Shown in pieces: positions 35,151 to 43,603 of a stretch of 52,761 nucleotides of DNA. Source of the DNA: Clostridium sp. MSJ-8 (GTDB taxonomy: Bacteria; Bacillota; Clostridia; Clostridiales; Clostridiaceae). The notes beneath the pieces were generated by a model, which ran no database searches, was not told the DNA's origin, and was given only the letters and a program-made list of their open reading frames with translations. Numbering within the stretch: the first letter of the stretch is position 1; each line of letters begins with the position of its first letter. Location of the stretch: assembly GCF_018918325.1 (NCBI RefSeq), contig NZ_JAHLQH010000054.1, positions 1 through 52,761 on the forward strand, read 5' to 3'. The position numbers were made by a program, and so were the translations under genes.

Positions 35151-36413
35151 TTGGCACATAATAAATTGTATAGGAATTTTATAATATTACAGGGTGATGA
35201 AAAGAAGATTTCTGATGATAAGTCTTGTTCTGGATATGCTAAGATCGAAGCAAAAGGTGATAAGTGTAAAATATCATTCTATGCTCAGAATTTAAATCAA
35301 GAAGAAAAGTATTCTATAGTACTTATCTGCTATAAAAAAGAAATTAAACAAATAGTAGATTTAGGCTCCTTAAAAATAAGAGAAGGCGGAAAAGGAGAAG
35401 TTACTAAGGAATATTATATTAATGATATTGCTGGACTGGGAATTGATTATGGGAAGATATCTGGGGCTGCAGTAATGTTAGATCGAGAAGAAGAGTCAAA
35501 ATATATATTATATGGATTTATGAGTGGAGAACATATTAAGGATGATTGGAAGAAGTGCAAAAAGGTAAAACACAAGGATAATGATGATAATTGGAAAAAT
35601 GATATAGTTATAGAAGAGAAAAAGAAAGAAGAAAAAAATAAGTCTGAACTTTGTGATAATAAGCAGAAAAAAGATAAAGAAGTATTAAAGGATACAGATA
35701 AAAAATGTGAGAAAAAATCAGAGCATAAGGAAGCTGTAGAAGAGAAAAAAATAGAAATATCAAAAGATAAAATAAAAGAAGATAAAAATGATAAAGAAAA
35801 GTGTGATAAAGAGAAAAAATCAAAAGAAGATACTTGTTGTAAGAAGAATGAAGAATGCAAGTGTAAACATAAATATCTAAATGATGATCATGACGATAAA
35901 GATAAGTGCAATAGAGAAAGTGGTGTTAATATAGATTTTGCTGGATACGAAAGTGATATAGAAGATAATAAGGAAGTAGATTGTTTTGATTTTGATTTAA
36001 GAGGTGAGATAGGCGAATATTTTTCTGAAGTAGCTAAAGGATTTGAAGAAATAAAACATAAATTTAAAGATATAAAATATTGTAAGTGGTATAAGGTTAA
36101 TATAGATAATATAGAAGATATGTGCAATGTTGAAGATTATAGCAAATATACAGTAGTATATTATCCTATGCTAAATTATTTCCCTTATATAAAGAGATAT
36201 GGATATTTTTTATTAGGGTATAAATGTGATAAACGCGGAAATGCTAAATATATAGTATATGGAATTCCAGGAAGAAAGGATATAGAAGAACAACCGTATA
36301 TGGGCAAAACTGGATTTGTAACATGGATGCCAGAGAAGAGTTCAGATAGAGGTTATTGGTTAATGTTTTATGATTATAAAAAATCTATTGTAGTGGTACC
36401 GATGAAGCAATAA
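35151..36413 (+). CDS. Clostridial protein of unknown function with Lys/Glu-rich linker
   Basis: 420 residues from a TTG at 35151; TGGAGG lies 10 nt before it. An N-terminal beta-rich domain (about 1-130, with GYAKIEAKGDKCKISFYAQN) and a C-terminal domain (about 320-420, with YYPMLNYFPYIKRYGYFLLG and GIPGRKDIEEQPYMGKTGF) are separated by about 150 residues of Lys/Glu/Asp-rich, disordered linker that contains Cys pairs (DTCCKKNEECKCKH). There is no signal peptide. I recall this two-domain layout only from clostridia. CATATACT with an AATAATA box 13 bp upstream resembles a sigma-E promoter, so a mother-cell sporulation role is possible. Function unknown. Confidence 0.7.
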   Translation: MAHNKLYRNFIILQGDEKKISDDKSCSGYAKIEAKGDKCKISFYAQNLNQEEKYSIVLICYKKEIKQIVDLGSLKIREGGKGEVTKEYYINDIAGLGIDYGKISGAAVMLDREEESKYILYGFMSGEHIKDDWKKCKKVKHKDNDDNWKNDIVIEEKKKEEKNKSELCDNKQKKDKEVLKDTDKKCEKKSEHKEAVEEKKIEISKDKIKEDKNDKEKCDKEKKSKEDTCCKKNEECKCKHKYLNDDHDDKDKCNRESGVNIDFAGYESDIEDNKEVDCFDFDLRGEIGEYFSEVAKGFEEIKHKFKDIKYCKWYKVNIDNIEDMCNVEDYSKYTVVYYPMLNYFPYIKRYGYFLLGYKCDKRGNAKYIVYGIPGRKDIEEQPYMGKTGFVTWMPEKSSDRGYWLMFYDYKKSIVVVPMKQ

Positions 36414-36461
36414 GATTTGTAGCACAATGTTTGCGAATATATAATTTACGTATTATAATGA

Positions 36462-36508
36462 AGTATATTAGGAGAAACTAATAATAGTTTCTCCTAATAT
36501 ACTATTTT
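36462..36508 (+). terminator. Perfect 19-bp hairpin before lgt
   Basis: AGTATATTAGGAGAAACTA and TAGTTTCTCCTAATATACT form a perfect 19-bp stem with a 4-nt loop, followed by ATTTTGCTTT. It ends the upstream gene; because it also hides AGGAGA it could influence nearby translation, but lgt has its own GGAGG. Confidence 0.8.
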
Positions 36509-36530
36509 GCTTTATTCTGGGAGGAAAGAT

Positions 36531-37310
36531 ATGCGTAAGGTTTTATTAGAAATTGGCAGTATAAAAATATATAGTTATGGATTAATGATAGCTATTGCTA
36601 TAATAGTAGGAACAATTATGTTCTGTAAAAGAGGAAAAGATAAAAAGTATAATGAAGATTATTTACTGAATGCTGTTATAATTTCAGTTATATCAGGATT
36701 ATTAGGTGGTAAGTTACTATATATTTTAGTTGAGATAAAAACTATTATAAAGGATCCGTCTATATTACTTAATGTAGGTGAAGGTTTTGTTGTATATGGC
36801 GGTATAATAGGTGGAGCTTTAGCACTTGCAATATATAGTAAGATTAAGAAGTGGAACATATTAGAAGTGTTTGATTTAGCTGTGCCAGCACTTGCAATAG
36901 CTCAAGGGATAGGAAGAATAGGATGTTTCCTAGCAGGATGTTGTTATGGAGGAGAAACTGATTTATGGATAGGGGTTGAATTTCCAGCAGATTCATTAGC
37001 ACCAACTGGAGTACTATTACATCCTACTCAATTGTATTCATCAGCTTTTGATTTTGTATTGGTAATAGTGCTTATTTTATATTCTAGAAAGAAAAAGAGA
37101 AGTGGAAGTGTATTTTCATTATATTTGATTTTATATAGTATAGGTAGATTCTTAGTTGAATTCTTGAGAGATGATCCAAGAGGTGCAGTAGGTATATTCT
37201 CTACATCACAAGTTATATCTATTTGTGTGTTTATAGGTGCAATAATTTTCAACTGCATTATGAAAAATAAAGGAAGTGTTGTTAAGAGTGAAGAAAAGAA
37301 TAATCAATAA
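36531..37310 (+). CDS. lgt: Prolipoprotein diacylglyceryl transferase
   Basis: 259 residues with about seven membrane segments. GFVVYGGIIGG, the Lgt signature QGIGRIGCFLAGCCYG and LLHPTQLYSS are conserved, as is RFLVEFLRDD. It moves diacylglycerol from phosphatidylglycerol to the lipobox Cys of preprolipoproteins in the cytoplasmic membrane. GGAGGAA lies before ATG 36531; the TTG-type start at 36507 has none. The next gene overlaps it and encodes a lipoprotein, so enzyme and a substrate share an operon. Confidence 0.95.
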   Translation: MRKVLLEIGSIKIYSYGLMIAIAIIVGTIMFCKRGKDKKYNEDYLLNAVIISVISGLLGGKLLYILVEIKTIIKDPSILLNVGEGFVVYGGIIGGALALAIYSKIKKWNILEVFDLAVPALAIAQGIGRIGCFLAGCCYGGETDLWIGVEFPADSLAPTGVLLHPTQLYSSAFDFVLVIVLILYSRKKKRSGSVFSLYLILYSIGRFLVEFLRDDPRGAVGIFSTSQVISICVFIGAIIFNCIMKNKGSVVKSEEKNNQ

Positions 37311-38136
37311 GAGGGTAATGCTAATTTGCTTGACTCTTATATTAACAATGGTACTAACAGGATGTTCAACTGTTGATAAAGCATTAATAAAATTAGGCTT
37401 TAGAAATACAGATTTTGAATATATGGTTAAAAATAAAGTTGATAAGATTATAATACAGAATTCTAGGGATACTGGTTTTAGGTTTATAGTAACAGATGAT
37501 AAAGCAATAAATGATATATATAAGATTCTAAGAAATGGTAAGGTTACTGATAAGAAATCATCTTTAGATCCAGATTATGTATTTGAGGTACATATGGTGG
37601 GAGATGAAGTTAAATATTATAATTATGTAGTTTCGGTTAGCGACAAAGGAATAGGAAACTTCTATAATGATGATATATCTTATTCGGTATCTAGTAATCT
37701 TGATGATACTATACTTAACAATCTAGAATTCATTAGAAAACCTAAGAATTTTACAGATATATATTACAATAGTATATTAGATGTTTTAAAGAAAAATAAA
37801 AAACAATTATCAGACAAGAATAATAAAGTTGGAATAAATATATCAGCAGATGTTGATTGCTTGAAGTATATGTTTTCTGTAGATTTAGAGCAATTTAAGA
37901 AAGATATAAAGAAAGTGATTCCAAATGCAGATTTAGTTTCTGGAGATATATCGAATTATGATACTGTTGTAACAATAAGTAATAAAGGATATAGTACCAA
38001 TTTATTCAAAACAGTTATTACCATAGATGATAAATTAAATAAATCATATGTGACATATTATGTAAAAGGTACTTATGAATATAAGAATTGGGATATAGAC
38101 ATAAGTGAACCAGATACTAAACCAAGCAATTGGTAA
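37288..38136 (+). CDS. Lipoprotein of unknown function
   Basis: 282 residues from a GTG at 37288, overlapping lgt by 23 bp. A basic N-terminus (KKRIINKR), a hydrophobic core and the lipobox LTGC at about residue 28 make a clear type II signal peptide. The mature part has no recognised domain; alternating beta-rich segments such as KIIIQNSRDTGFRFIVTDD and VVTISNKGYSTNLFKTVITI suggest a two-lobed fold. Possible alternative starts are GTG 37276 and ATG 37318; the latter would remove the basic region. Expected on the outer face of the membrane. Confidence 0.75.
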   Translation: MKKRIINKRVMLICLTLILTMVLTGCSTVDKALIKLGFRNTDFEYMVKNKVDKIIIQNSRDTGFRFIVTDDKAINDIYKILRNGKVTDKKSSLDPDYVFEVHMVGDEVKYYNYVVSVSDKGIGNFYNDDISYSVSSNLDDTILNNLEFIRKPKNFTDIYYNSILDVLKKNKKQLSDKNNKVGINISADVDCLKYMFSVDLEQFKKDIKKVIPNADLVSGDISNYDTVVTISNKGYSTNLFKTVITIDDKLNKSYVTYYVKGTYEYKNWDIDISEPDTKPSNW

Positions 38137-38166
38137 AACAAACAAGAACAGGAGAGATATTAATAT

Positions 38167-39003
38167 ATGGGAAGTTGTGAAAATTGTGCAAGTAGAGATA
38201 AGTGTAATTCAAAAGGAGCATCAAATTGTTCAATAAAAGTTTACCCTAAGTATGGTAAGGTAAAAAATATAATAGGTGTAATAAGTGGTAAAGGTGGAGT
38301 AGGAAAGTCTACTGTAACAGGAATGTTAGCATCTTCATTAGCTAAAAAGGGTTATAAAGTAGGTGTATTAGATGCAGATATAACAGGACCATCTATGCCT
38401 AGATTCTTTGGAATTAATAAGCAGAGAGCAAAAATATTAGCTTTAGATGAGAATACAGTTAAGTTTGTTCCAGTAACTACTGATAGTGGAATAAAGATTA
38501 TTTCATTAAATCTAGTTACTCAAGTAGAAGAAGAACCTGTAATATGGAGAGGTCCTGTTATAAATGGTGTTTTAAATCAATTTTATACTGATACAGAATG
38601 GGGAGAATTAGACTATCTTTTAATAGATATGCCACCTGGAACAGGAGATATTGCATTAACAGTAATGCAAGATTTCCCGATAAATGAATTGATTATAGTA
38701 TCAACACCTCAAGATATGGTATCTATGATAGTTAAAAAAGTAGTTATTATGGCTCAAAAGATGGGAGTTAAAATAAAAGGTGTTGTTGAAAATATGTCTT
38801 ATATAACATGTGAAGGATGTGGAAAAAAGACACGTGTATTTAGTAAAAAGTCTGCAGAAGAAAATGCAGAGTATTTAGGAATTCCTTTAATAGGTGAATT
38901 GCCAATAGACTTAGATTTTACAGAAGCATTAGAACAAGGTAAGGCAGAGCAATATGTAATAGATAGTCCATTATATTCATTAATATTTGAAGGATTATAC
39001 TAA
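38167..39003 (+). CDS. Mrp/Nbp35-type Fe-S cluster carrier ATPase
   Basis: 278 residues. The deviant Walker A SGKGGVGKST (40-49), PPGTGDIALT and the Walker B region LLIDMP identify the Mrp/ApbC/Nbp35 family. Four N-terminal Cys (4, 7, 13, 21) resemble the extra ferredoxin-like cluster site of Nbp35, and CEGCGKK near residue 217 is the CxxC that holds the bridging [4Fe-4S] cluster. The protein binds and delivers Fe-S clusters to apoproteins. A ferredoxin gene follows 61 bp later. Confidence 0.9.
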   Translation: MGSCENCASRDKCNSKGASNCSIKVYPKYGKVKNIIGVISGKGGVGKSTVTGMLASSLAKKGYKVGVLDADITGPSMPRFFGINKQRAKILALDENTVKFVPVTTDSGIKIISLNLVTQVEEEPVIWRGPVINGVLNQFYTDTEWGELDYLLIDMPPGTGDIALTVMQDFPINELIIVSTPQDMVSMIVKKVVIMAQKMGVKIKGVVENMSYITCEGCGKKTRVFSKKSAEENAEYLGIPLIGELPIDLDFTEALEQGKAEQYVIDSPLYSLIFEGLY

Positions 39004-39064
39004 TAATTTATAATTTCCTGGTTAAAATAATAAGGAATTATTTTAAGGAAGGAGATTATTAAGT

Positions 39065-39253
39065 ATGAAGGCTATAGTTGATCAAGAAACATGTATTGGA
39101 TGTGGATTATGTCCATCTATATGTGACGTTGTTTTTGAGTTAAAGGATGATGGTAAAGCACATGTTATTGTTGATGAAGTACCAAGAGATAATGAAGATG
39201 AAGCTAAGGATGCAGAATCTAGTTGTCCAGTTTCTGCAATTACATGTGAATAA
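39065..39253 (+). CDS. Single-cluster [4Fe-4S] ferredoxin
   Basis: 62 residues. C10-IG-C13-GL-C16 and C54-P bind one [4Fe-4S] cluster; C20 is an additional residue at the usual Cys-Pro-like position of larger ferredoxins. The second CxxCxxC set of 2[4Fe-4S] clostridial ferredoxins is absent, so this resembles the Thermotoga/Desulfovibrio-I type. AAGGAAGGAG precedes the ATG. It carries electrons in the cytoplasm, perhaps to the Mrp-assisted Fe-S pathway. Confidence 0.92.
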   Translation: MKAIVDQETCIGCGLCPSICDVVFELKDDGKAHVIVDEVPRDNEDEAKDAESSCPVSAITCE

Positions 39254-39257
39254 ATAC

Positions 39258-39295
39258 AAGAGGTTGTAGTTATAACAAGTAGCTACAACCTCTTT
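39258..39295. terminator. Bidirectional terminator between ferredoxin and padR
   Basis: AAGAGGTTGTAG/CTACAACCTCTT perfect 12-bp stem around a 13-nt loop; it can serve the two convergent units. Confidence 0.75.
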
Positions 39296-39326
39296 GGTAT
39301 AAATAGAACAAAATCTATACTTATAA

Positions 39327-39779
39327 CTAGTATAGATCTTTATATATAATCTTGAATACCTTGAGAGATTCTTCTATTCTAGGCTTTAGTATTTTTTTTC
39401 TTCTTTTGAATTCATCATAACCTAGATCTGTTAACCTATATATCTTTTGAAATTTTTTATGAGGATCATCCCATTCGCCAATAACAAGACCTTCTTTTTC
39501 GAATTTTTTTAAAATAGGATATATTCCACCGGTGCTAGGAATCCATAATCCGTTAGTATTATTTCCTATCTTATGAGAAATATCATTACCATTAGATGGC
39601 GATTTACTCAAAATATACAAAATATATATAGGCAATAGTCCTTTTGTAAATACTTGCCCTACTGCAGCTTGTTCTTTTTTTATTTTTTTTAGTTGAGCTA
39701 CTTTTTGTTTATATTCTTCATATAATTTTTTCTCTTCTTCTTCATATTCTTTTGTTGTAAGTAAGTTAAAATCATCCAT
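39327..39779 (-). CDS. PadR-family transcriptional regulator with N-terminal extension
   Basis: 150 residues. The winged-helix domain (about 45-130) shows GLLPIYILYILSKSPSNGND, the TGGIYPILKKFEKEG recognition segment and RLTDLGYDEF, typical of PadR. About 38 residues precede it (a Glu/Lys-rich helix), which most PadR proteins lack. It lies 4 bp downstream of the degV gene and its ribosome site is inside the end of that gene, so it is co-transcribed and likely autoregulates from the palindrome at 40688-40711. Confidence 0.88.
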   Translation of the reverse strand: MDDFNLLTTKEYEEEEKKLYEEYKQKVAQLKKIKKEQAAVGQVFTKGLLPIYILYILSKSPSNGNDISHKIGNNTNGLWIPSTGGIYPILKKFEKEGLVIGEWDDPHKKFQKIYRLTDLGYDEFKRRKKILKPRIEESLKVFKIIYKDLY

Positions 39780-39783
39780 TATT

Positions 39784-40626
39784 TTATACCTCTTGAATTA
39801 CAAAACCGACTAATCCTGGGCCAGTATGTACACCTAATGAAGGTGTTAAAATCTGACGACCTATATAATTGATCATAGGCAAATCCTTTATTGAATTATA
39901 TAGAGCATCTCCGTCTTCTTTTGCATGTCCGTCAATTATCCAAACATTACATTTACCTTCAGATAAATGTTTATCAAGAATTTCATGTAGCTTCTTGATA
40001 GATTGTTTACGACCACGAGCTTTAGCATAAGTTTCATAAATACCTTCCTCAGAAACTTTTATTATTGGTTTTAGCTTAAGGACTTCCCCTATAGTCCCTG
40101 CTACCTTCCCTATTCTTCCACCTTTTTTTAGATACTCTAAAGTATCTAAAGTAAAGTATACATTTATTTTTTTTCTAAGTAAAGGAAGAGCAACAGCAAT
40201 ATCATTAAAAGACTTTCCACTTTCTATCATCTTGGCAGTTTCAATAACTAGAGCTCCTTGCCCCATTGTTAAAGTCTTTGTATCATATACAAATGATGTT
40301 AAACTAGGATGATTATCTAAAATAAGTCTCATAGAATTTAGAGTTCCTGACAAGTTAGAAGATATATCTAAAACAATTAAATGAGTATATCCTTCATTTT
40401 CAATTTCTGTGATTAAATTTTCGATATATTCAACACTAGGTAAAGAAGTTGTTGGAATTTCATTAACTAAATTAGCATATACTTCTTCTGGTTTTATGGT
40501 AACATTATCGAAATATTCAGCGTCCTTGTATATTATTCTAAAAGGGGCAACCTTTATATTATATCTATCAATTACATCTTGAGTTAAATCAGCTGCACTA
40601 TCAGTTAATATGGCTATTTTTTCCAT
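39784..40626 (-). CDS. DegV-family fatty-acid-binding protein
   Basis: 280 residues. ILTDSAADL at the N-terminus, TSLPSVEYIENLI, the central LDISSNLSGT and YTLDTLEYLKKGGRIGK are DegV hallmarks; TGPGLVGF near the C-terminus closes the fatty-acid pocket. DegV (FakB) proteins present exogenous fatty acids to the FakA kinase for phospholipid synthesis. No fakA is in view. AGGAGG lies before the ATG. First gene of a two-gene unit with the PadR regulator. Confidence 0.92.
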   Translation of the reverse strand: MEKIAILTDSAADLTQDVIDRYNIKVAPFRIIYKDAEYFDNVTIKPEEVYANLVNEIPTTSLPSVEYIENLITEIENEGYTHLIVLDISSNLSGTLNSMRLILDNHPSLTSFVYDTKTLTMGQGALVIETAKMIESGKSFNDIAVALPLLRKKINVYFTLDTLEYLKKGGRIGKVAGTIGEVLKLKPIIKVSEEGIYETYAKARGRKQSIKKLHEILDKHLSEGKCNVWIIDGHAKEDGDALYNSIKDLPMINYIGRQILTPSLGVHTGPGLVGFVIQEV

Positions 40627-40662
40627 GACAATATACCTCCTAATGGAATAAAAAAATATTCC

Positions 40663-40711
40663 AAACTATATCACTTTTGATAAGGTTAACTATATCAGAA
40701 CTGATATAGTT
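40663..40711. promoter_or_regulatory. Operator of the degV-padR unit
   Basis: A perfect palindrome with 11-bp arms AACTATATCAG and CTGATATAGTT (40688-40711, 2-bp spacer) and a second partial copy starting AACTATATCA at 40664 with TATC-N6-GATA. Paired sites sharing AACTATATC, 40-60 bp upstream of the first gene, fit autoregulation by the PadR protein. Confidence 0.55.
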
Positions 40712-40791
40712 TTACAATAGAATAATAAAAAAAACATATAAAATTTACAATGTGATAAATTGGATGAATAGGGGAATGATTACATAAATAT

Positions 40792-41020
40792 ATTATCAAT
40801 ATTGATAATGTTTATTATGCTTTGAAATTATAATAGATTGATAAGTTTGAATGCTAATTTTTAATAATTTATATATTGGAAGTAATGCTGTATTTTATGT
40901 ATAGAAAGAATAAAATCTAAAAAAATATCAATAGATATATAAAAAATATCTATTGATAGATAAATGGTACAAATTTAACTTAATATCAAAATATCAATGA
41001 TAATGTAGATTGATATATTA
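40792..41020. promoter_or_regulatory. Cluster of TATCAAT/ATTGATA motifs upstream of nrdD
   Basis: The 455-bp gap between divergent degV and nrdD has no ORF. It contains a perfect 18-bp palindrome ATTATCAATATTGATAAT (40792-40809), a 13-bp stem TATCAATAGATAT/ATATCTATTGATA (40926-40958) and further single copies of TATCAAT or ATTGATA near 40839, 40994 and 41011: seven copies in about 220 bp. They may be sites for a regulator of nrdD or degV. I know no matching consensus. Confidence 0.4.
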
Positions 41021-41050
41021 AATCTAATGAAGTATAATATTTAAGGTTGA

Positions 41051-41066
41051 ATACTATATATTGTAT
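41051..41066 (+). promoter_or_regulatory. NrdR-box-like site
   Basis: ATACTATATATTGTAT is close to the NrdR consensus ACACWATATATWGTGT and lies 15 bp before the nrdD start. NrdR represses ribonucleotide reductase genes. A second box normally about 31 bp away was not clearly found. Confidence 0.5.
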
Positions 41067-41081
41067 ATGAGGTGATAAGGG

Positions 41082-43196
41082 ATGCTATATGTTGTTAAAA
41101 GGGATGGAAGACGAGTAGAATTCAACCCTGACAAGATATCTAAAGCAATAAGTAGAACAGCAAAAGAAGAAGGGTTAGAATTAAAAACAAGCCAGATATT
41201 TGATGTTGTTCAAAAAGTAATAAATTATATTGAAATGACAGAACAAGAGAAAATCTCAGTAGAAGATATTCAGAATCTTGTTATAAAAGCATTAAAGGAC
41301 AGTGGACATAAAGATATAGCCATTGCTTATTCCAATTATCGTATTGAGAGAACAAAGGTAAGAGATATTAAATCTGACTTAATGAAGGCAATTCAGAGAA
41401 TAGGGGTAGAAACTGATAGGGATAATGCTAATGTTGGTAATAACTTTAGTTCGAAGTTACTTAGAATAGCTTCTGAATCTAATAAGTGGCATAATTTAGC
41501 TACAATGCCTAAATATTTAGCAAAAGAACATGAAATGGGAAACTTGTATTATCATGATTTGGATAGTTACAATTTGACTACAAACTGTTTACATATACCA
41601 ACTAGAGAACTTCTAATGAATGGTTTTAATACTGGATATGGAACTATAAAAAAACCTAAACGTATAGAAACTGCAGCTGAATTATCATGCATACTTTTAC
41701 AATCTTCTCAGAATGATATGTTTGGAGGACAATCACATCCGAATTTTGATAATGATATGTCAATTTTCGTTGAACCAACTAGACAAGAGATAAAAGATGA
41801 ATTAAAAGAATTAGGATTATCAGATGAAAAGATATCAGAAGTATTAGAGGAAAAAGTTAAAAAGAGAGTGCATCAAGCAATGCAAGGAGTTGTTTATAAT
41901 TTAAATACCATGCATTCAAGAGCAGGATCTCAAGTTCCATTTAGTTCTGTAAATATAGGAATACCAGAGAGTAAAGATGCTGCATTAATATGTGAAGCAT
42001 TTTTAGAGGAATATGAAAAGGGATTAGGAAAAGGTGAACAACCAATATTCCCTAATATAATATTTAGAGTTAAGGAAGGCGTAAATAGAGAACCAAATGA
42101 TCCGTATTTTTATTTGTATGAATTAGCATGTAGAGTAGCAGCTAAGAGAATGAATCCAACATTTATGAATATAGATGCAGATTTTAATAAAGAATATTAT
42201 GATAATGGATATATGCCTGCAACAATGGGATGTAGAACATATCTTATGAAGAATATTAATGGTGAACCAGGATGTAGCGGTAGAGGTAATATAGCACCTA
42301 CTACAATTAATCTTCCTAGAATAGGAATTCAAGCTAAGGGCAATATAGATAGATTTTTTGAAATATTTGAAGAAAGAATAAATCTAGCAAAAGAATCACT
42401 ATTAAATAGATATGATGTATTAAAGAAACTAAAGGTAAGAGATCTTCCATTTGTAGCTGGACAACATTTGATGAAAGGTTCAGAAGGTTTATCTCAAGAA
42501 GATTCTATAGAGCCTATATTAAAACAAGGAACATGGGGAATAGGATTTATAGGATTAGCAGAAACATTAGTTGCATTAACTGGCAAACATCATGGTGAGG
42601 ATGAGGCATCAAGAGAACTAGGTTTAAAGATTATTACATTCTTAAGAAATAAGATAGATGAATTTACAGAAGAAACTCATCTTAATTGGAGTTGTTATGC
42701 AACACCAGCAGAAGGATTATCTGGTAAGTTTATAAAGCAAGATCAAAAACTATATGGTAAAATACCAGGAGTTACAGATAAAGAATACTATACTAATAGC
42801 TACCATATACCAGTTGGATATGCTATATCTATAAAAGATAAAATTCAGATAGAAGCACCTTATCATAAGTTGTGTAACGGTGGACATATAAGCTATATAG
42901 AAGTTGATGATAACCCTACAGGAGAATGTATAATGGATATAATAAATTATGCATATAAACATACTAATATAAGTTACTTGGGTGTTAATTTCCATATTAG
43001 ATATTGTAAGGATTGTGGTGAATCATTGCAAAGTCATGAATGTAGATGTCCAAAATGTAATAGCACTAATATTCAAGGGATATCAAGAGTTACAGGATAT
43101 TTAAGTTTAGATGAAAGATTTGGACCTGGAAAAGTATCAGAAAGAAATGATAGAATAACTCACACTAAGACACATGCAAATATGTACAAGAAATAG
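41082..43196 (+). CDS. nrdD: Anaerobic ribonucleoside-triphosphate reductase
   Basis: 704 residues. The N-terminal ATP-cone (about 3-95, VVKRDGRRVEFNPDKISKAI) is the allosteric site. The catalytic barrel carries HDLDSYNLTTNCLHIPT and RGNIAPTTINLPR. A C-terminal zinc ribbon (CKDC, CPKC) precedes the glycyl radical site at Gly672 in SRVTGYLS. The enzyme reduces NTPs to dNTPs under anaerobic conditions and needs NrdG to make the radical. nrdG lies 5.3 kb downstream on the same strand, so the pair is separated here by other genes. Confidence 0.96.
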   Translation: MLYVVKRDGRRVEFNPDKISKAISRTAKEEGLELKTSQIFDVVQKVINYIEMTEQEKISVEDIQNLVIKALKDSGHKDIAIAYSNYRIERTKVRDIKSDLMKAIQRIGVETDRDNANVGNNFSSKLLRIASESNKWHNLATMPKYLAKEHEMGNLYYHDLDSYNLTTNCLHIPTRELLMNGFNTGYGTIKKPKRIETAAELSCILLQSSQNDMFGGQSHPNFDNDMSIFVEPTRQEIKDELKELGLSDEKISEVLEEKVKKRVHQAMQGVVYNLNTMHSRAGSQVPFSSVNIGIPESKDAALICEAFLEEYEKGLGKGEQPIFPNIIFRVKEGVNREPNDPYFYLYELACRVAAKRMNPTFMNIDADFNKEYYDNGYMPATMGCRTYLMKNINGEPGCSGRGNIAPTTINLPRIGIQAKGNIDRFFEIFEERINLAKESLLNRYDVLKKLKVRDLPFVAGQHLMKGSEGLSQEDSIEPILKQGTWGIGFIGLAETLVALTGKHHGEDEASRELGLKIITFLRNKIDEFTEETHLNWSCYATPAEGLSGKFIKQDQKLYGKIPGVTDKEYYTNSYHIPVGYAISIKDKIQIEAPYHKLCNGGHISYIEVDDNPTGECIMDIINYAYKHTNISYLGVNFHIRYCKDCGESLQSHECRCPKCNSTNIQGISRVTGYLSLDERFGPGKVSERNDRITHTKTHANMYKK

Positions 43197-43213
43197 AATA
43201 TAAAAGAAGAATC

Positions 43214-43260
43214 CAATGTTGTTTGATGATATTTACATTATCAAGCAGCATTGTTTTTTT
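43214..43260 (+). terminator. Terminator of nrdD
   Basis: CAATGTTG-TTGATGAT pairs with ATTATCAA-CAGCATTG (one bulge each side) followed by a T run. Confidence 0.8.
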
Positions 43261-43339
43261 GTTGATAGAATATATGTGTTATGGTGGATGGAAAGATAAC
43301 AAAAAATGCGTTTTAAAGAGAGAACTTGATTATAAGTGA

Positions 43340-43354
43340 TAGGAAACGTTATCA
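43340..43354 (+). promoter_or_regulatory. cre-like site upstream of the citrate/homocitrate synthase
   Basis: TAGGAAACGTTATCA fits the CcpA operator consensus WTGNAANCGNWNNCW at all fixed positions but one, and is embedded in the near-palindrome TGATA-GGAAAC-GTTATCA. It lies about 250 bp before the start codon, in a 400-bp gap without ORFs. Confidence 0.4.
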
Positions 43355-43536
43355 GTAGACGAATGAATTATTTTTGAAAAAACTTGCATATATACCTGCA
43401 AATTATTATAAAATTATAAAAACAACAATAAAATTTGAAAGATTAATAAACAAACCTTGCAAAAAAGCTTAAAATAGATAGGTTATACTATTGTTATTTA
43501 AGTGTTGATATGATAAAATAAAATGTAAAAAAAAGA

Positions 43537-43571
43537 ATAATAATCTAATCTAGGGCGAGATTAGTTATTAT
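43537..43571 (+). promoter_or_regulatory. Hairpin in the leader of the citrate/homocitrate synthase
   Basis: AATAATAATCTAATCT pairs with AGATTAGTTATTAT (one bulged T) around the loop AGGGCG. It ends 20 bp before the ribosome site. There is no T run, so it is more likely an operator or a leader stem than a terminator. Confidence 0.35.
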
Positions 43572-43603
43572 GTATAGTGAAAGTGATAAAGAGGGGGATT
43601 TTC

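Noticed and set aside
35447..35860. Minus-strand frame rich in Ser/Phe
   Set aside because: It is the antisense reflection of the Lys/Glu-rich linker (AAA/GAA codons read backwards as TTT/TTC).
40792..41020. CRISPR-like repetition in the degV-nrdD gap
   Set aside because: Motifs are 7 bp, in both orientations and irregularly spaced; no repeat-spacer pattern and no cas gene in the window.
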